From Acidobacteriota bacterium (GTDB taxonomy: Bacteria; Acidobacteriota; Blastocatellia; UBA7656), in assembly GCA_038040445.1 (NCBI GenBank), contig JBBPIG010000003.1, positions 186,001-250,000 of the forward strand: DNA of 64,000 nucleotides, in the 5' to 3' direction. The position numbers and the translations under genes were made by a program. The notes beneath the pieces are model-generated. The model saw only the letters and a program-made list of their open reading frames with translations. It had not been told where the DNA came from and made no database searches. How positions within the stretch are numbered: the stretch's first letter is position 1; each line of letters starts with the position of its first letter. Shown piece by piece: positions 8,685 to 16,945 of this stretch.

Positions 8685-8792
8685 TTGATTTTCCATTTTC
8701 CATTTGTCATTTGCCATTTTCTCGACCGCGCTCCGATAGACGCTGCGAGGGAACGATAAAAATGACGAATAGAAAATCGAAAATGGCAAATT
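8685..8792. repeat. AT-rich imperfect inverted repeat, family A copy 3
   Basis: The left arm TTTTCCATTTTCCATTTGTC and the right arm AATAGAAAATCGAAAATGGC flank a GC-rich centre, as in the copies at 2141 and 7331. It sits between the second NHL paralog and the aminotransferase gene. Confidence 0.7.
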
Positions 8793-8828
8793 GATGGTTC
8801 TTGCCGGTTTCAACCAAAGGAGGCGCAC

Positions 8829-10031
8829 ATGATTCAGAATTCAGCGACACGCCGGACATTCATCGGCACTATGGCAACCGCCCTGGGTCTTGCCGGGTTG
8901 GCTCCTTCGCTCGATTTGTTCGCGCAAGGGAGACAGGCTCGACAGGGTGAGCCGGGAGAAGAACATCCCGAAGAAAACTACGACGAAATGGCGAAGCTCG
9001 CCAGCAACGAGAATTGCTGGGGACCTTCTGACGAAGTAGTGAAAGCCATGAAGGATGCGTTCAAGTACGCCAACCGTTATCAGTATCCCGACGGCGGCAT
9101 CGTTGAGGCCATCGCCAAGCACCACGGACTGAAAAAGGAGAACGTGATACTCGGCGCAGGATCGGGCGAAATCCTCAAGATCATCGGCGAAGCCTTCACG
9201 CTCGATCACAAGAGGGTTGTCGGCGTAGACCCGAGCTACGATTCGGTGTATCGCTTCGTAACCAACATCAAGGCCGATACGATCAAAGTTCCGCTGCTGA
9301 AGGACTACCGGATGGACGTGCCGGGCGTGATTCGCGCGACGAAGATGAACTATCGCGACGTCGGCTTTGTGTACATCTGCAACCCGAACAACCCGACCGG
9401 CAACATCATTCCCAAACATGAAATCAAGCTGCTGCTCGACAGCATTCCCGGCGATGTTCCGGTGCTGATCGACGAAGCCTACCATCATTTCGTAGCGACT
9501 TCGGACTACGCGACGTCGGTGCCTTACGTTCTGGAAGGGCGTCCGGTGATCGTTACCCGCACGTTCTCGAAGATCGCCGCGCTCGCCGGGATGCGTCTCG
9601 GTTACGGGCTCGCGCCGAAAGAGCTGATCGAAAGAATGCGCACGTTCGGCGGAGGCAGCATCAGCGCCGTGGTGAAGTACGGCGGCGTTGCCGCGCTAAA
9701 GGACACGGCTTACGAGAAGAAGATCAAGCACATGACGATCGAGCTTCGCGAGAAGACGATCAAGGATCTGCGCGGTTGGGGCTACGAGGTGATCCCGTCG
9801 GAGACGAACTTCTTTATGATCGACGTGGGGAAGGATGTCACCGCGGTCGCCGAAGACTTCAAGAAGCGCAAGGTGCTCGTTGGACGAAAGTTTCCGCCGA
9901 TGAACAACTGGCTGCGCGTGTCGGTGGGGACCGATCCCGAGATGGCCAGGTTCATGACGGCGTTCAAGGAGTTGTTCCCGGCGGGCGGAATCAAGAAGGC
10001 TAAGAAAGAAGCGAAGGAAGCAGGCGCGTGA
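8829..10031 (+). CDS. Class I/II aminotransferase (HisC-like) with Tat-type signal
   Basis: A 400-residue PLP enzyme of fold type I, most like histidinol-phosphate aminotransferases. It shows the substrate/PLP loop ICNPNNPTGN, IDEAYHHF, and the Schiff-base lysine in TFSKIAALAGMRLGYG (Lys248). The N-terminus is a twin-arginine signal (TRRTFIGTMATALGLAGLAP), so export of the folded holoenzyme is predicted, which is unusual for a biosynthetic aminotransferase. AAAGGAGG lies upstream of the ATG. The C-terminus is Lys/Ala-rich. No other histidine biosynthesis gene is in the window, so the amino donor and acceptor are unknown and a catabolic or periplasmic role is possible. Confidence 0.88.
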   Translation: MIQNSATRRTFIGTMATALGLAGLAPSLDLFAQGRQARQGEPGEEHPEENYDEMAKLASNENCWGPSDEVVKAMKDAFKYANRYQYPDGGIVEAIAKHHGLKKENVILGAGSGEILKIIGEAFTLDHKRVVGVDPSYDSVYRFVTNIKADTIKVPLLKDYRMDVPGVIRATKMNYRDVGFVYICNPNNPTGNIIPKHEIKLLLDSIPGDVPVLIDEAYHHFVATSDYATSVPYVLEGRPVIVTRTFSKIAALAGMRLGYGLAPKELIERMRTFGGGSISAVVKYGGVAALKDTAYEKKIKHMTIELREKTIKDLRGWGYEVIPSETNFFMIDVGKDVTAVAEDFKKRKVLVGRKFPPMNNWLRVSVGTDPEMARFMTAFKELFPAGGIKKAKKEAKEAGA

Positions 10032-10049
10032 CCATGTTCATTGCAATGC

Positions 10050-10334
10050 TCAGTTGGCACTGCGGACCTTTTTGAGAGCCTTGCGCGCTTTCGACTTCAT
10101 GAGGGATAACACATGACCTACGCGCTCGTAGTTATCCAGCTCGATGTGCTCTTCAAGAGTCAGGGTGCCCGCGCGGGCCTTCGTGGCTAATTCGTTCATA
10201 CGGTCAATGTCCGGCTGCGGGAACGTTAGGGTTAGGATGTAACGAGCCAAGTCTGTAGAAAGCACGCTGGTCGGATCGAAAAGGCGTCCCCACAGGGCTG
10301 CCTCGCTTGAGTTGATAATGGACGCTTCTTGCAT
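10050..10334 (-). CDS. Conserved hypothetical protein, about 94 residues
   Basis: The ATG at 10334 has GGAG six bases upstream and is preferred to a start 29 codons earlier. The product is a small helical protein with SSEAALWGRLFDPTSVLST, an LTFPQPDIDRMNELATKAR helix, LTLEEHIELDNYERVGHVL, and a basic C-terminal tail (KSKARKALKKVR). I recognise the general pattern from unnamed small proteins of environmental bacteria, but not a function. It is convergent with the aminotransferase gene, with an 18-bp gap. Confidence 0.65.
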   Translation of the reverse strand: MQEASIINSSEAALWGRLFDPTSVLSTDLARYILTLTFPQPDIDRMNELATKARAGTLTLEEHIELDNYERVGHVLSLMKSKARKALKKVRSAN

Positions 10335-10521
10335 CTTGAACTCCGGTTGGTGATGTTTAGCCGACGCCAATTGTACGGCTTTTCGGCTCACGAGGTGAAG
10401 AGATGCGCGGTTGATTCGCAATTGTTTTTGTTGATGCGCTAGTCACTCGAGGCTCTGGCCTGTTGACAGTTTGGCTGAACCGGTTAATGCCGCTGCTGTC
10501 CTAACAAAACGGAGGTGGACG

Positions 10522-12726
10522 ATGTCACGAAGAGTATGTCGATCTGTTGCAGTGTTGCTGTTTGTTCTTGGACTAGTCTGGGCGCCGATGGGAGTGCTTG
10601 GCCAGTCTGCGGCCAAGAGCAGCATAAAGGCGCCTTCAACCAGGAAAGGGACTCCGGTCAAGTCAGCCGCGAACGGGACGGCAGTCCGTTCAACCAAGAA
10701 CGGCGAATGGCCGCACTACACTGGTGATCTTACTGGCGCCAGGTATTCGCCGCTTGATCAGATCAACGCCGACAACTTCAACAAGCTCGAAGTCGCGTGG
10801 CGCTTCAAGACCGACAATCTGGGCACGCGGCCCGAGTACAAGCTCGAAGGCACGCCGCTCATGGTCAACGGCATGCTTTACGCGACAGCCGGTACGCGAA
10901 GGGCGGTCGTCGCGCTCAAGGCGGACACCGGCGAGCTCGTTTGGGTGCACTCCGAGTTCGAAGGGAAGCGCCCCATCCACGCGCCCCGGCAGTTGTCGGG
11001 CCGCGGGCTGTCTTACTGGAGCGACGGTAAGGGTGACGAGCGCATCATCTACGTGACTACCGGCTATCGACTCGTCTCGCTGGATGCCAGGACGGGCGCC
11101 CGAATATCCAGCTTTGGCAAAGATGGCGTCGTCGACCTGAAGGCAGGTGTAGTGCACGGCAGCGGTCAGCAGATCGACTTGGAGACCGGCGACATCGGCC
11201 TGCACTCGACGCCAGCCGTGGTAAAGGACGTCGTCATCGTCGGCGCCGCTCACAAGGAGAGCATGACGGTTAAGACTCACAACAACGCCAAGGGGCTGGT
11301 GCGAGCATTCGACGTGCGAACGGGCAAGGTGCTCTGGACGTTCAACACAATCCCCAGGCCTGGTGAGTTTGGCAACGACACGTGGCACGACAACTCGTGG
11401 GCGACGAACGGCAACACCGGCGTCTGGACCCAGATCAGTGTCGATGAGGAACTGGGGCTTGTGTACCTGCCCGTCGAGTCGCCGACGTCGGACTTCTACG
11501 GCGGGCACCGGCCGGGCAACAACCTGTTTGGTGAGAGCCTGGTTTGCGTCGATCTCAAGACCGGTAAAAGGAAATGGCACTTCCAGATAGTGCATCACCC
11601 GATTTGGGACTACGACCTTTCGTCGGCGCCGCTTCTTGCCGACATCAACGTAAACGGCCAAACGATCAAGGCCGTCGCGTTGCCGAGCAAGGAGGCTTTC
11701 CTTTACGTCTTCGACCGCGTGACCGGTAAGCCTGTCTGGCCAATCGAGGAAAGGCCGGTACCGGAGGGCGATGTTCCGGGTGAGTGGTATTCGCCGACTC
11801 AGCCGTTCCCGACCAGGCCGCCGGCCTACGCTCGACAGGCCGTGACTCAAGACGACTTGATCGACTTCACGCCAGAGCTGAAGGCGCAGGCGATTAAGAA
11901 TCTCGAGCAGTTCAAAAACGGCCCGATGTTCAATCCCCCGGTGGTCAGCAAGGTCGGGGGCCCGCTGGCGGGGCTTACTATCGGAACGCTCAATGGAGGA
12001 ACGAACTGGCCGGGCGCGGGATACGATCCAGAAACACACACCGCATATTTGCCGGCGTCAAATGCCGCTGTTGCCCCACTCGGACTCGTCGAGCCTCCGG
12101 CATCGTTCCCGTCGGACCTTAAGTACGTGTCGGGTAGGGCTGGTCAGCCTTTCCGGATCGCCGAGGGACCCGGTTTCGGCAGCGCCGCTGATTTCCCGCA
12201 GGAGCCCAGACGCCGCCCTGCTCCGGCAGCCCCAGCAGCGACGCCAGCCGCGCCTGCCGCAACGCCTCCGGCGGGAGGTGGCGGAGGCGGCTTACAGGTT
12301 CAGGGTCTGTCAATTGTGAAACCGCCTTATGGGATACTCTCGGCCATCAATCTGGACCGAGGTGAGCTCGTATGGCAGGTCCCGCACGGCGACACGCCCG
12401 ATGTGGTCCGCAATCACGCGTTGCTAAAGGGAATGAATATCCCCAAGACCGGTCAGAGCGGAGCGGTCGGGTTAGTGGTCACCAAGACGCTGGTTATCAT
12501 GGGTGACCCTCAGGTCACCACAACGCCGGACCATCCCCGGGGCGCGATGCTCCGCGCTTATGACAAGGCGACCGGCAAGCAGGTTGGCGCGGTTTACCTC
12601 CCGGCGCAGCAGAGCGGATCGCCTATGACCTACAGGGTGAACGGCAAACAGTACATCGTCGTCGCCGTTAGCGGCGGTGCTTATTCGGGCGAGTACATCG
12701 CGTTCGCGCTGCCGGCTACCGAGTGA
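10522..12726 (+). CDS. PQQ-dependent dehydrogenase (quinoprotein glucose/alcohol type)
   Basis: The ATG at 10522 is chosen because CGGAGG precedes it and a signal peptide follows directly (VCRSVAVLLFVLGLVWAP). The 734-residue product has the eight-bladed quinoprotein layout: EWPHYTGDLTGARYSPLDQI, LSGRGLSYW, WVHSEFEGKRPIH, HHPIWDYDLSSAPLL and the C-terminal MTYRVNGKQYIVVAVSGG. These features match the soluble domain of membrane glucose dehydrogenase and related enzymes that oxidise sugars or alcohols in the periplasm with PQQ. An Ala/Pro/Gly low-complexity linker lies near residues 560-595. No heme motif is present, so electrons probably leave through the cytochrome c encoded next door. Confidence 0.9.
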   Translation: MSRRVCRSVAVLLFVLGLVWAPMGVLGQSAAKSSIKAPSTRKGTPVKSAANGTAVRSTKNGEWPHYTGDLTGARYSPLDQINADNFNKLEVAWRFKTDNLGTRPEYKLEGTPLMVNGMLYATAGTRRAVVALKADTGELVWVHSEFEGKRPIHAPRQLSGRGLSYWSDGKGDERIIYVTTGYRLVSLDARTGARISSFGKDGVVDLKAGVVHGSGQQIDLETGDIGLHSTPAVVKDVVIVGAAHKESMTVKTHNNAKGLVRAFDVRTGKVLWTFNTIPRPGEFGNDTWHDNSWATNGNTGVWTQISVDEELGLVYLPVESPTSDFYGGHRPGNNLFGESLVCVDLKTGKRKWHFQIVHHPIWDYDLSSAPLLADINVNGQTIKAVALPSKEAFLYVFDRVTGKPVWPIEERPVPEGDVPGEWYSPTQPFPTRPPAYARQAVTQDDLIDFTPELKAQAIKNLEQFKNGPMFNPPVVSKVGGPLAGLTIGTLNGGTNWPGAGYDPETHTAYLPASNAAVAPLGLVEPPASFPSDLKYVSGRAGQPFRIAEGPGFGSAADFPQEPRRRPAPAAPAATPAAPAATPPAGGGGGGLQVQGLSIVKPPYGILSAINLDRGELVWQVPHGDTPDVVRNHALLKGMNIPKTGQSGAVGLVVTKTLVIMGDPQVTTTPDHPRGAMLRAYDKATGKQVGAVYLPAQQSGSPMTYRVNGKQYIVVAVSGGAYSGEYIAFALPATE

Positions 12727-12734
12727 CCGACACA

Positions 12735-12805
12735 TGTCCGACAGACTTTAGTTTATCGAGCGCTTATTGAGAGAAGCCATCGACAAACTGGAAGTTTGTC
12801 GGACA
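12735..12805. repeat. TGTCCGACAAACTT hairpin, family B copy 2
   Basis: The left arm TGTCCGACAGACTTTAGTTT (12735 onward) pairs imperfectly with the right arm CGACAAACTGGAAGTTTGTC (12781 onward) around a 22-base centre. The right arm alone is also a palindrome and matches the copy at 4411. It occupies the gap between the dehydrogenase and the cytochrome gene and could attenuate or stabilise their shared transcript. Confidence 0.65.
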
Positions 12806-12818
12806 CCTTGCAAAACAG

Positions 12819-13292
12819 ATGAAGATCAAGATCAAGGTCAAAATCGCGGTTCTTGTAATCACCTCGCTGGCTGCGATTGCAGCACTAAACCTCCAGCTTA
12901 GCGCGCAACAACCGGACAAGGGGTCGCGTTCGGTGTGGGACGGCGTGTTCACAAAAGAGCAAGCGACCCGCGGCGAAGCGCTCTACGCTCAACACTGTTC
13001 GTCCTGCCACGGGCCTGATCTGGCGGGCAACGATGAAGCGGCCCCGCTCACCGGCTCGGCTTTTCTCGCGAACTGGGATGGGCTGAGTGTAGGTGACTTG
13101 ACGGAGAGAGTTCGCGTCACGATGCCGCCAAACAATCTGGGCAAGCTGAGCCGGCAGCAGATCACCGATATCCTGAGCTACATGCTAAGTTTCAACAGCT
13201 TTCCGGCCGGCAAGACAGAACTCGATCCAAAGGCCGAGTTGCTCAAGCAGATTCGAATCGAAGCAACAAAGCCTAAGGCAAACTCCAACTGA
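12819..13292 (+). CDS. c-type cytochrome, probable electron acceptor of the PQQ dehydrogenase
   Basis: A 157-residue protein with an N-terminal signal peptide (about residues 1-29) and one class I cytochrome c domain. The heme-attachment motif is CSSCH at residues 60-64 and the likely axial methionine is Met102 in TMPPNN. RGEALYAQHCSSCHGPDLAG is typical of single-heme periplasmic cytochromes that pair with quinoproteins. It starts 92 bp after the PQQ dehydrogenase on the same strand, so functional pairing is likely. The Lys/Asn-rich C-terminus follows the last heme-domain helix. Confidence 0.9.
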   Translation: MKIKIKVKIAVLVITSLAAIAALNLQLSAQQPDKGSRSVWDGVFTKEQATRGEALYAQHCSSCHGPDLAGNDEAAPLTGSAFLANWDGLSVGDLTERVRVTMPPNNLGKLSRQQITDILSYMLSFNSFPAGKTELDPKAELLKQIRIEATKPKANSN

Positions 13293-13297
13293 GTTTG

Positions 13298-13416
13298 TAG
13301 TACGGCCTTCAGGCGGGGTTCAGAGTTCAAGCTTCAGCTTGCGTGATTCGATCGGGTAAGGCCCTGGAAGCGAGTTGAAGCTTGAACTCTGAACCCCAGC
13401 TAAAGCCCGTACTACT
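13298..13416. repeat. Long-arm hairpin, family C (GTAGTACGG/AAGCTTCAG) copy 1
   Basis: Two arms of about 42 bases (13298-13339 and 13375-13416) are imperfect reverse complements around a 35-base loop. They contain GTAGTACGGCCTTCAGGCGG and TTCAGAGTTCAAGCTTCAGC. The first word recurs in the element at 32292 and the second in that at 47661, so this copy joins both sub-families. It lies just past the cytochrome gene and could act as a transcript end or a mobile hairpin. Confidence 0.75.
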
Positions 13417-13550
13417 AACGTCAATGACGTGAGACCTGTAAAGAGGATGGAGAGAGAAGATCCGAACAGGCCACACCGGTACGAGAGATTGATTGATCGC
13501 CTCCGGCACAGCCGGCGGCTGCGCCCGTCGATTCATAGGAGGTAAGCGAT

Positions 13551-14666
13551 ATGTTAAACGAGGTGGCTTCGGTAACTCTGGTCGTAGACGAGATCCGATC
13601 GAATCAAACGAGACAATCTCGCCGGCCCCTGCGGTGGGTTGTCCGGTGGGTCGTCGCGTGCCTCTTTTTGTCTTCAGTAGCGCTGCTGGCCGCGCCGGCC
13701 CAGGCACAGGAGAGAGCCGCAGCTCAAGCGCCTCCGACTCCCAAGGACGTCAAGCCGGGGAGCATCACGCTCGATGACGTGCCGTACCCACACACGGTCG
13801 CGTACCTGCCGATGACGATGTACGGGCAAGACGTGCGGATGGCTTACATGGACGTTGCACCCGAAGGTCAGCCGAACGGACGGACTGTGGTCCTTTTCCA
13901 CGGGATGAATTTCTTCGGCGAGTACTGGACCGGGACGATTGGCGTCCTCCGCAAGCAGGGCTTCCGCGTAGTCGTGCCCGACCAGATCGGCTTCGGGCGG
14001 TCCTCGAAGCCCATCATCCCCTATAACTTTCATGACATGGCGTTGAACACCCGCAAGCTGCTTCAGCATCTTGGCATTTCAAAGGCGGCGATTGTAGGGC
14101 ACTCGATGGGCGGGATGTTGACAGCGCGATTCGCTGCGTCGTATCCGGACATGACTGAGCGTGCTGTGATCTACAACCCGATCGGATTGACGGACCCGCG
14201 TTGGGATCGGCCGTGGCGAAGCACGGAGGAGGCGTACAAGCAAACGCTGGGCTTGACCTATCAGCAGGCGTACCAGGGCATCGCCCGCTACTTCGTGACA
14301 GGATGGAAGCCGGAGTATGAAAAATACGTGCGCATTCATTACGCGTGGACGCTCAGCGGCGACTGGCCGAGATTCGCGATGGTTCGAACGCTGGTCCAGC
14401 AGATGGTGTACGTGGACCCCGTCGTTTACGATTGGGCTCATATCAAAGTGAAGACTCTCGTGCTGGGCGGCGACAAAGACGGCGCGAATTTTCCCGAACG
14501 AGCGAAGCACATTGCCGACACGATTCCTGGCGGCGAGCTTGTGTTGATTCCGAACATCGGCCACGTCCCGCACTTCGAGGCCCCGGATTTGTTTTACAAG
14601 GCTCTACTGAAGTTTCTGAACTCCGAGTCGCCGATGCCCGCGCAGAAACCCGGAGCCAACCGCTAG
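13551..14666 (+). CDS. Alpha/beta hydrolase, secreted
   Basis: A 371-residue serine hydrolase. AGGAGG lies 8 bases before the ATG. An N-terminal extension precedes a hydrophobic export signal (about residues 30-52, ending AAPAQAQE). The hydrolase fold shows the oxyanion segment LFHGMNFFGEYW, the nucleophile elbow GHSMGG, an acid strand VLGGDKDGANFPERA and the catalytic histidine in NIGHVPHFE. The sequence is closest in style to epoxide-hydrolase or haloalkane-dehalogenase-like and carboxylesterase members; the substrate cannot be chosen among these. No operon partner is evident. Confidence 0.88.
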   Translation: MLNEVASVTLVVDEIRSNQTRQSRRPLRWVVRWVVACLFLSSVALLAAPAQAQERAAAQAPPTPKDVKPGSITLDDVPYPHTVAYLPMTMYGQDVRMAYMDVAPEGQPNGRTVVLFHGMNFFGEYWTGTIGVLRKQGFRVVVPDQIGFGRSSKPIIPYNFHDMALNTRKLLQHLGISKAAIVGHSMGGMLTARFAASYPDMTERAVIYNPIGLTDPRWDRPWRSTEEAYKQTLGLTYQQAYQGIARYFVTGWKPEYEKYVRIHYAWTLSGDWPRFAMVRTLVQQMVYVDPVVYDWAHIKVKTLVLGGDKDGANFPERAKHIADTIPGGELVLIPNIGHVPHFEAPDLFYKALLKFLNSESPMPAQKPGANR

Positions 14667-14725
14667 GTCGGGCTTTGGGTTTCGCTAGTGACGTATAACC
14701 GGCACGCCGACAGTGAAGATTTGAT

Positions 14726-14838
14726 ATCCGCGCAAATCTGTCGGATCAGTGTCATCGGTGGTCTATGCTGTACCACGAAAGCGATTCCTCCCAACGCATA
14801 GACCACCGATGAAACGGATTCGACGGATTTGCACGGAT
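14726..14838. repeat. Long-arm hairpin, family D (ATCGGTGGTCTATG)
   Basis: The arm with CATCGGTGGTCTATGC is reverse-complementary to GCATAGACCACCGATG, and the outer parts (GCAAATCTGTCGGAT and CGACGGATTTGC) also pair imperfectly. Each arm is about 43 bases, with a loop of about 25. It is the main content of the 245-bp gap between the hydrolase gene and the gene at 14912. No second copy was noticed in this window. Confidence 0.7.
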
Positions 14839-14911
14839 TTCTTGCCTATTTGATGGCTAGCGAAATGCCCGGTACAAGTCACCAGATTCAGCCTTAGATT
14901 CAGACTTACGT

Positions 14912-15319
14912 ATGGCAAACAAGATAAAGCGAGACCAAGCTTGGGTAGAGGCGAAGCGCCGATGCCAGCTCAATCAAGATGACATCAGGAAAGCCAAGGA
15001 ACTCGGGCTGAATCCGCGCAAGCTGATCAAGAACATACCCAGCAAGAGTCAGCAGTGGAAGGCTCCAGTCAAGTACTGGGTTCGGGACCTCTACGAGAAG
15101 CAGCAGAGGAAGATCGGCGCCCGCAAACCTTCAAAGGTACACAACCCTTCGCCTGCGCCGTCGGAGTCAGCATCGCGGTTATCGGAAGCAATCCCAACTG
15201 AGCCTGATTTCCTATTCGATGACGATTCAATCCCGGCTGATCTTGACTTCCTGTTCGATGATGAATCAATTCCGGTTGATGCTGACTTCCTGGCCGACGA
15301 CGATTCAATCCCCTTCTGA
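14912..15319 (+). CDS. Hypothetical protein with C-terminal acidic 13-residue repeats
   Basis: A 135-residue protein with two parts. Residues 1-75 form a basic, helical, apparently conserved domain (WVEAKRRCQLNQDDIRKAKE, LGLNPRKLIKNIPSKSQQWK, VKYWVRDLYEK). Residues 95-135 consist of three near-identical 13-residue units of the type PADLDFLFDDESI, encoded by a 39-bp tandem repeat at 15194-15310. The tail is strongly acidic and probably disordered. I recognise the N-terminal pattern from uncharacterised environmental proteins but no function is known; a nucleic-acid or protein adaptor role would be speculation. Confidence 0.7.
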   Translation: MANKIKRDQAWVEAKRRCQLNQDDIRKAKELGLNPRKLIKNIPSKSQQWKAPVKYWVRDLYEKQQRKIGARKPSKVHNPSPAPSESASRLSEAIPTEPDFLFDDDSIPADLDFLFDDESIPVDADFLADDDSIPF

Positions 15320-15400
15320 GTGACCGAGCATCTCGGCTCCTCATCGACTTGGCACAAAGCTATTCGGGCAGCGAAGGGCAGGAGTGACTAGAGGGCAGAA

Positions 15401-15510
15401 ATGACGCAAGCCGGCAAAACGTTTCGCATCTTTGTGAGTTCCACCTTCAGCAATCCGAAGGATGAACGCAAAGCGCTTCAGCGGCATGGCTTCGCGAAGC
15501 TGCGGCAAGC
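15401..15510 (+). pseudogene. Truncated DUF4062 gene remnant
   Basis: The first 36 codons after the ATG at 15401 read like the start of a DUF4062 domain (FRIFVSSTFSNPKDERKALQ followed by RHGFAKLR). This domain is normally the N-terminus of large STAND/NACHT or WD40 proteins. The similarity stops at about 15510 and the frame drifts into unrelated residues before ending at 15640, overlapping the VOC gene. Only the 5' stub of a much larger gene remains. Confidence 0.6.
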
Positions 15511-15585
15511 CGCGGCGGTTCTCGTCGAACCTTTGGGTAGTCTGGGTACCAGCTACTCTTCAACATTATGTTTGCGGAGGTGTGT

Positions 15586-15993
15586 ATGTCTTCAAATCAA
15601 ACCGGGCAACTGCTCCGCCACGCGCCGTACTTTCCTGTAGCAAACGTGGAGGAATCGATGGCCTTCTATGAACAGGTATTAGGCTTTCGATGTGAATACT
15701 CGGCGGGAGCTCCTCTCCAGTTTGCCATTTGCAGTCGCGATGGCTTCGCCATCATGCTGCGCAGAGTGGCAGACCCTGAACTCATTGTGCCAATCGAAAA
15801 ACAGGGAGGGACATGGGACGCGTTCTTCTGGGTCAGCGATTCAGAGGCTTTGCACACGGAGCTTAAGGCGGAAGGCGCGGACATCGTCTACGGTCCTCTT
15901 ATTCAAGAATCGTATCGGATGAAGGAATTCGCTATTCGCGATCGGGATGGTCACGTGCTCGGCTTTGGTGAGGCGGTGGATAGCGAAGCCTAA
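15586..15993 (+). CDS. VOC (glyoxalase/bleomycin-resistance-like) family protein
   Basis: The ATG at 15586 is preferred to the one 18 bases earlier because GGAGG ends six bases before it. The product, 135 residues, has the duplicated beta-alpha-beta-beta-beta halves of the vicinal oxygen chelate fold: APYFPVANVEESMAFYEQVL with GFRCEY, and WVSDSEALHTELKAEGADIV with FAIRDRDGHVLGFGEAVD. The C-terminal DGHVLGFGE carries the usual metal-ligand glutamate. Members act in antibiotic binding, glyoxal detoxification or dioxygenation; none can be assigned here. Confidence 0.85.
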   Translation: MSSNQTGQLLRHAPYFPVANVEESMAFYEQVLGFRCEYSAGAPLQFAICSRDGFAIMLRRVADPELIVPIEKQGGTWDAFFWVSDSEALHTELKAEGADIVYGPLIQESYRMKEFAIRDRDGHVLGFGEAVDSEA

Positions 15994-16080
15994 GTCACTA
16001 CAAAAAAGTAATGGCTTTTTGAAACCGAAACCGTTATCTTCATCCCCAAAAATCCAGTTCAGTCCGAAAGGAGAAAGAAG

Positions 16081-16449
16081 ATGGCTTGTTCAATGGACAT
16101 GTTTACCGTAATTGCGAAGAAAGCACCAAACGGGAAGATCCCGGATGGAATGAAGGTGACCGCTCTTGCCGGACCAAACACCCTCCAAGCTGCGCCGGCT
16201 TGCCCGGCGCTCGGCGTCGGCGCCTTCACGCTTTGGCCACTGAGTTACATCGATAACCGCGTCAGCTTCGGCATGGTCATGTATGACCCGAAGGGGACGG
16301 TTGTGAATACCGTGGAAAAGAAGGGCGCGCGCTATGTCTACAAGATCACGCCCAATAAGACCGGCAACGCAGTTGCGTTTTCGGGACAGTCGGACCAGTC
16401 AGTGACGATGTCTCTGGACGAGATTTGTCAAATGCTGTTTGCCAAGTGA
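16081..16449 (+). CDS. Hypothetical protein
   Basis: A 122-residue protein of unknown family. GGAGAAAG precedes the ATG at good spacing and codon use is like the neighbours, so the gene is likely real. It has no signal peptide. Notable stretches are MFTVIAKKAPNGKIPDGMKV, PACPALGVGAFTLWPLSYID and NRVSFGMVMYDPKGTVVNTV. The alternating hydrophobic pattern suggests a small beta-rich domain. The next gene downstream on the same strand is the DUF2277 protein. Confidence 0.6.
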   Translation: MACSMDMFTVIAKKAPNGKIPDGMKVTALAGPNTLQAAPACPALGVGAFTLWPLSYIDNRVSFGMVMYDPKGTVVNTVEKKGARYVYKITPNKTGNAVAFSGQSDQSVTMSLDEICQMLFAK

Positions 16450-16581
16450 CCCATCAGTGAGCAGGCGGCCCCTGTTCGACTGGCGCCGCCTGCCCGCAAC
16501 GCCCGAGACAGTCTGGTCGCTGCCTCTCAGATTCGGTGCGCGCCGCTGGCAAGCTGCGTTAGGTGGCGAGGAAGATTCACT

Positions 16582-16872
16582 ATGTGTCGAAATATCAAGA
16601 CTCTGCACAACTTCAAACCGCCTGCTACTGACGAAGAGATCCGCGCGTCTTCCCTCCAATTCGTCCGAAAGTTGAGCGGCTTCACAAGACCCTCCAAAGC
16701 AAACGAACTCGCTTTCACGCGCGCCGCGGAACAGGTCGAGAAAGCTGCACGTAACCTGCTCGACTCTCTGATTACGAACGCTCCGCCTCGCGATCGCGAA
16801 GTAGAAGCTTCAAAGGCCCGCACCAGGGCGGCAGTTCGATATCGCTCCTCCGATGCGAAGCTCACCAGCTAA
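16582..16872 (+). CDS. DUF2277 family protein
   Basis: A 96-residue protein that matches the DUF2277 family along its full length, starting with the diagnostic MCRNIKTLHNFKPPATDEEI and continuing SLQFVRKLSGFTRPSKANE and SLITNAPPRDREVEASKAR. The family is small, cytosolic, helical and of unknown function. Length is as usual for the family, with a slightly longer basic C-terminus. Confidence 0.9.
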   Translation: MCRNIKTLHNFKPPATDEEIRASSLQFVRKLSGFTRPSKANELAFTRAAEQVEKAARNLLDSLITNAPPRDREVEASKARTRAAVRYRSSDAKLTS

Positions 16873-16945
16873 CCCTGAAATCGCTAGAGCCTAAGGCAGC
16901 CGGCGCCGACGCCGATTGAGTGTACCCTCTGGGTTTGACAATCAT

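Noticed and set aside
10690-12039. 449-codon minus-strand frame opposite the PQQ dehydrogenase
   Set aside because: It overlaps a well-supported quinoprotein gene and its product is low-complexity Arg/Val-rich.
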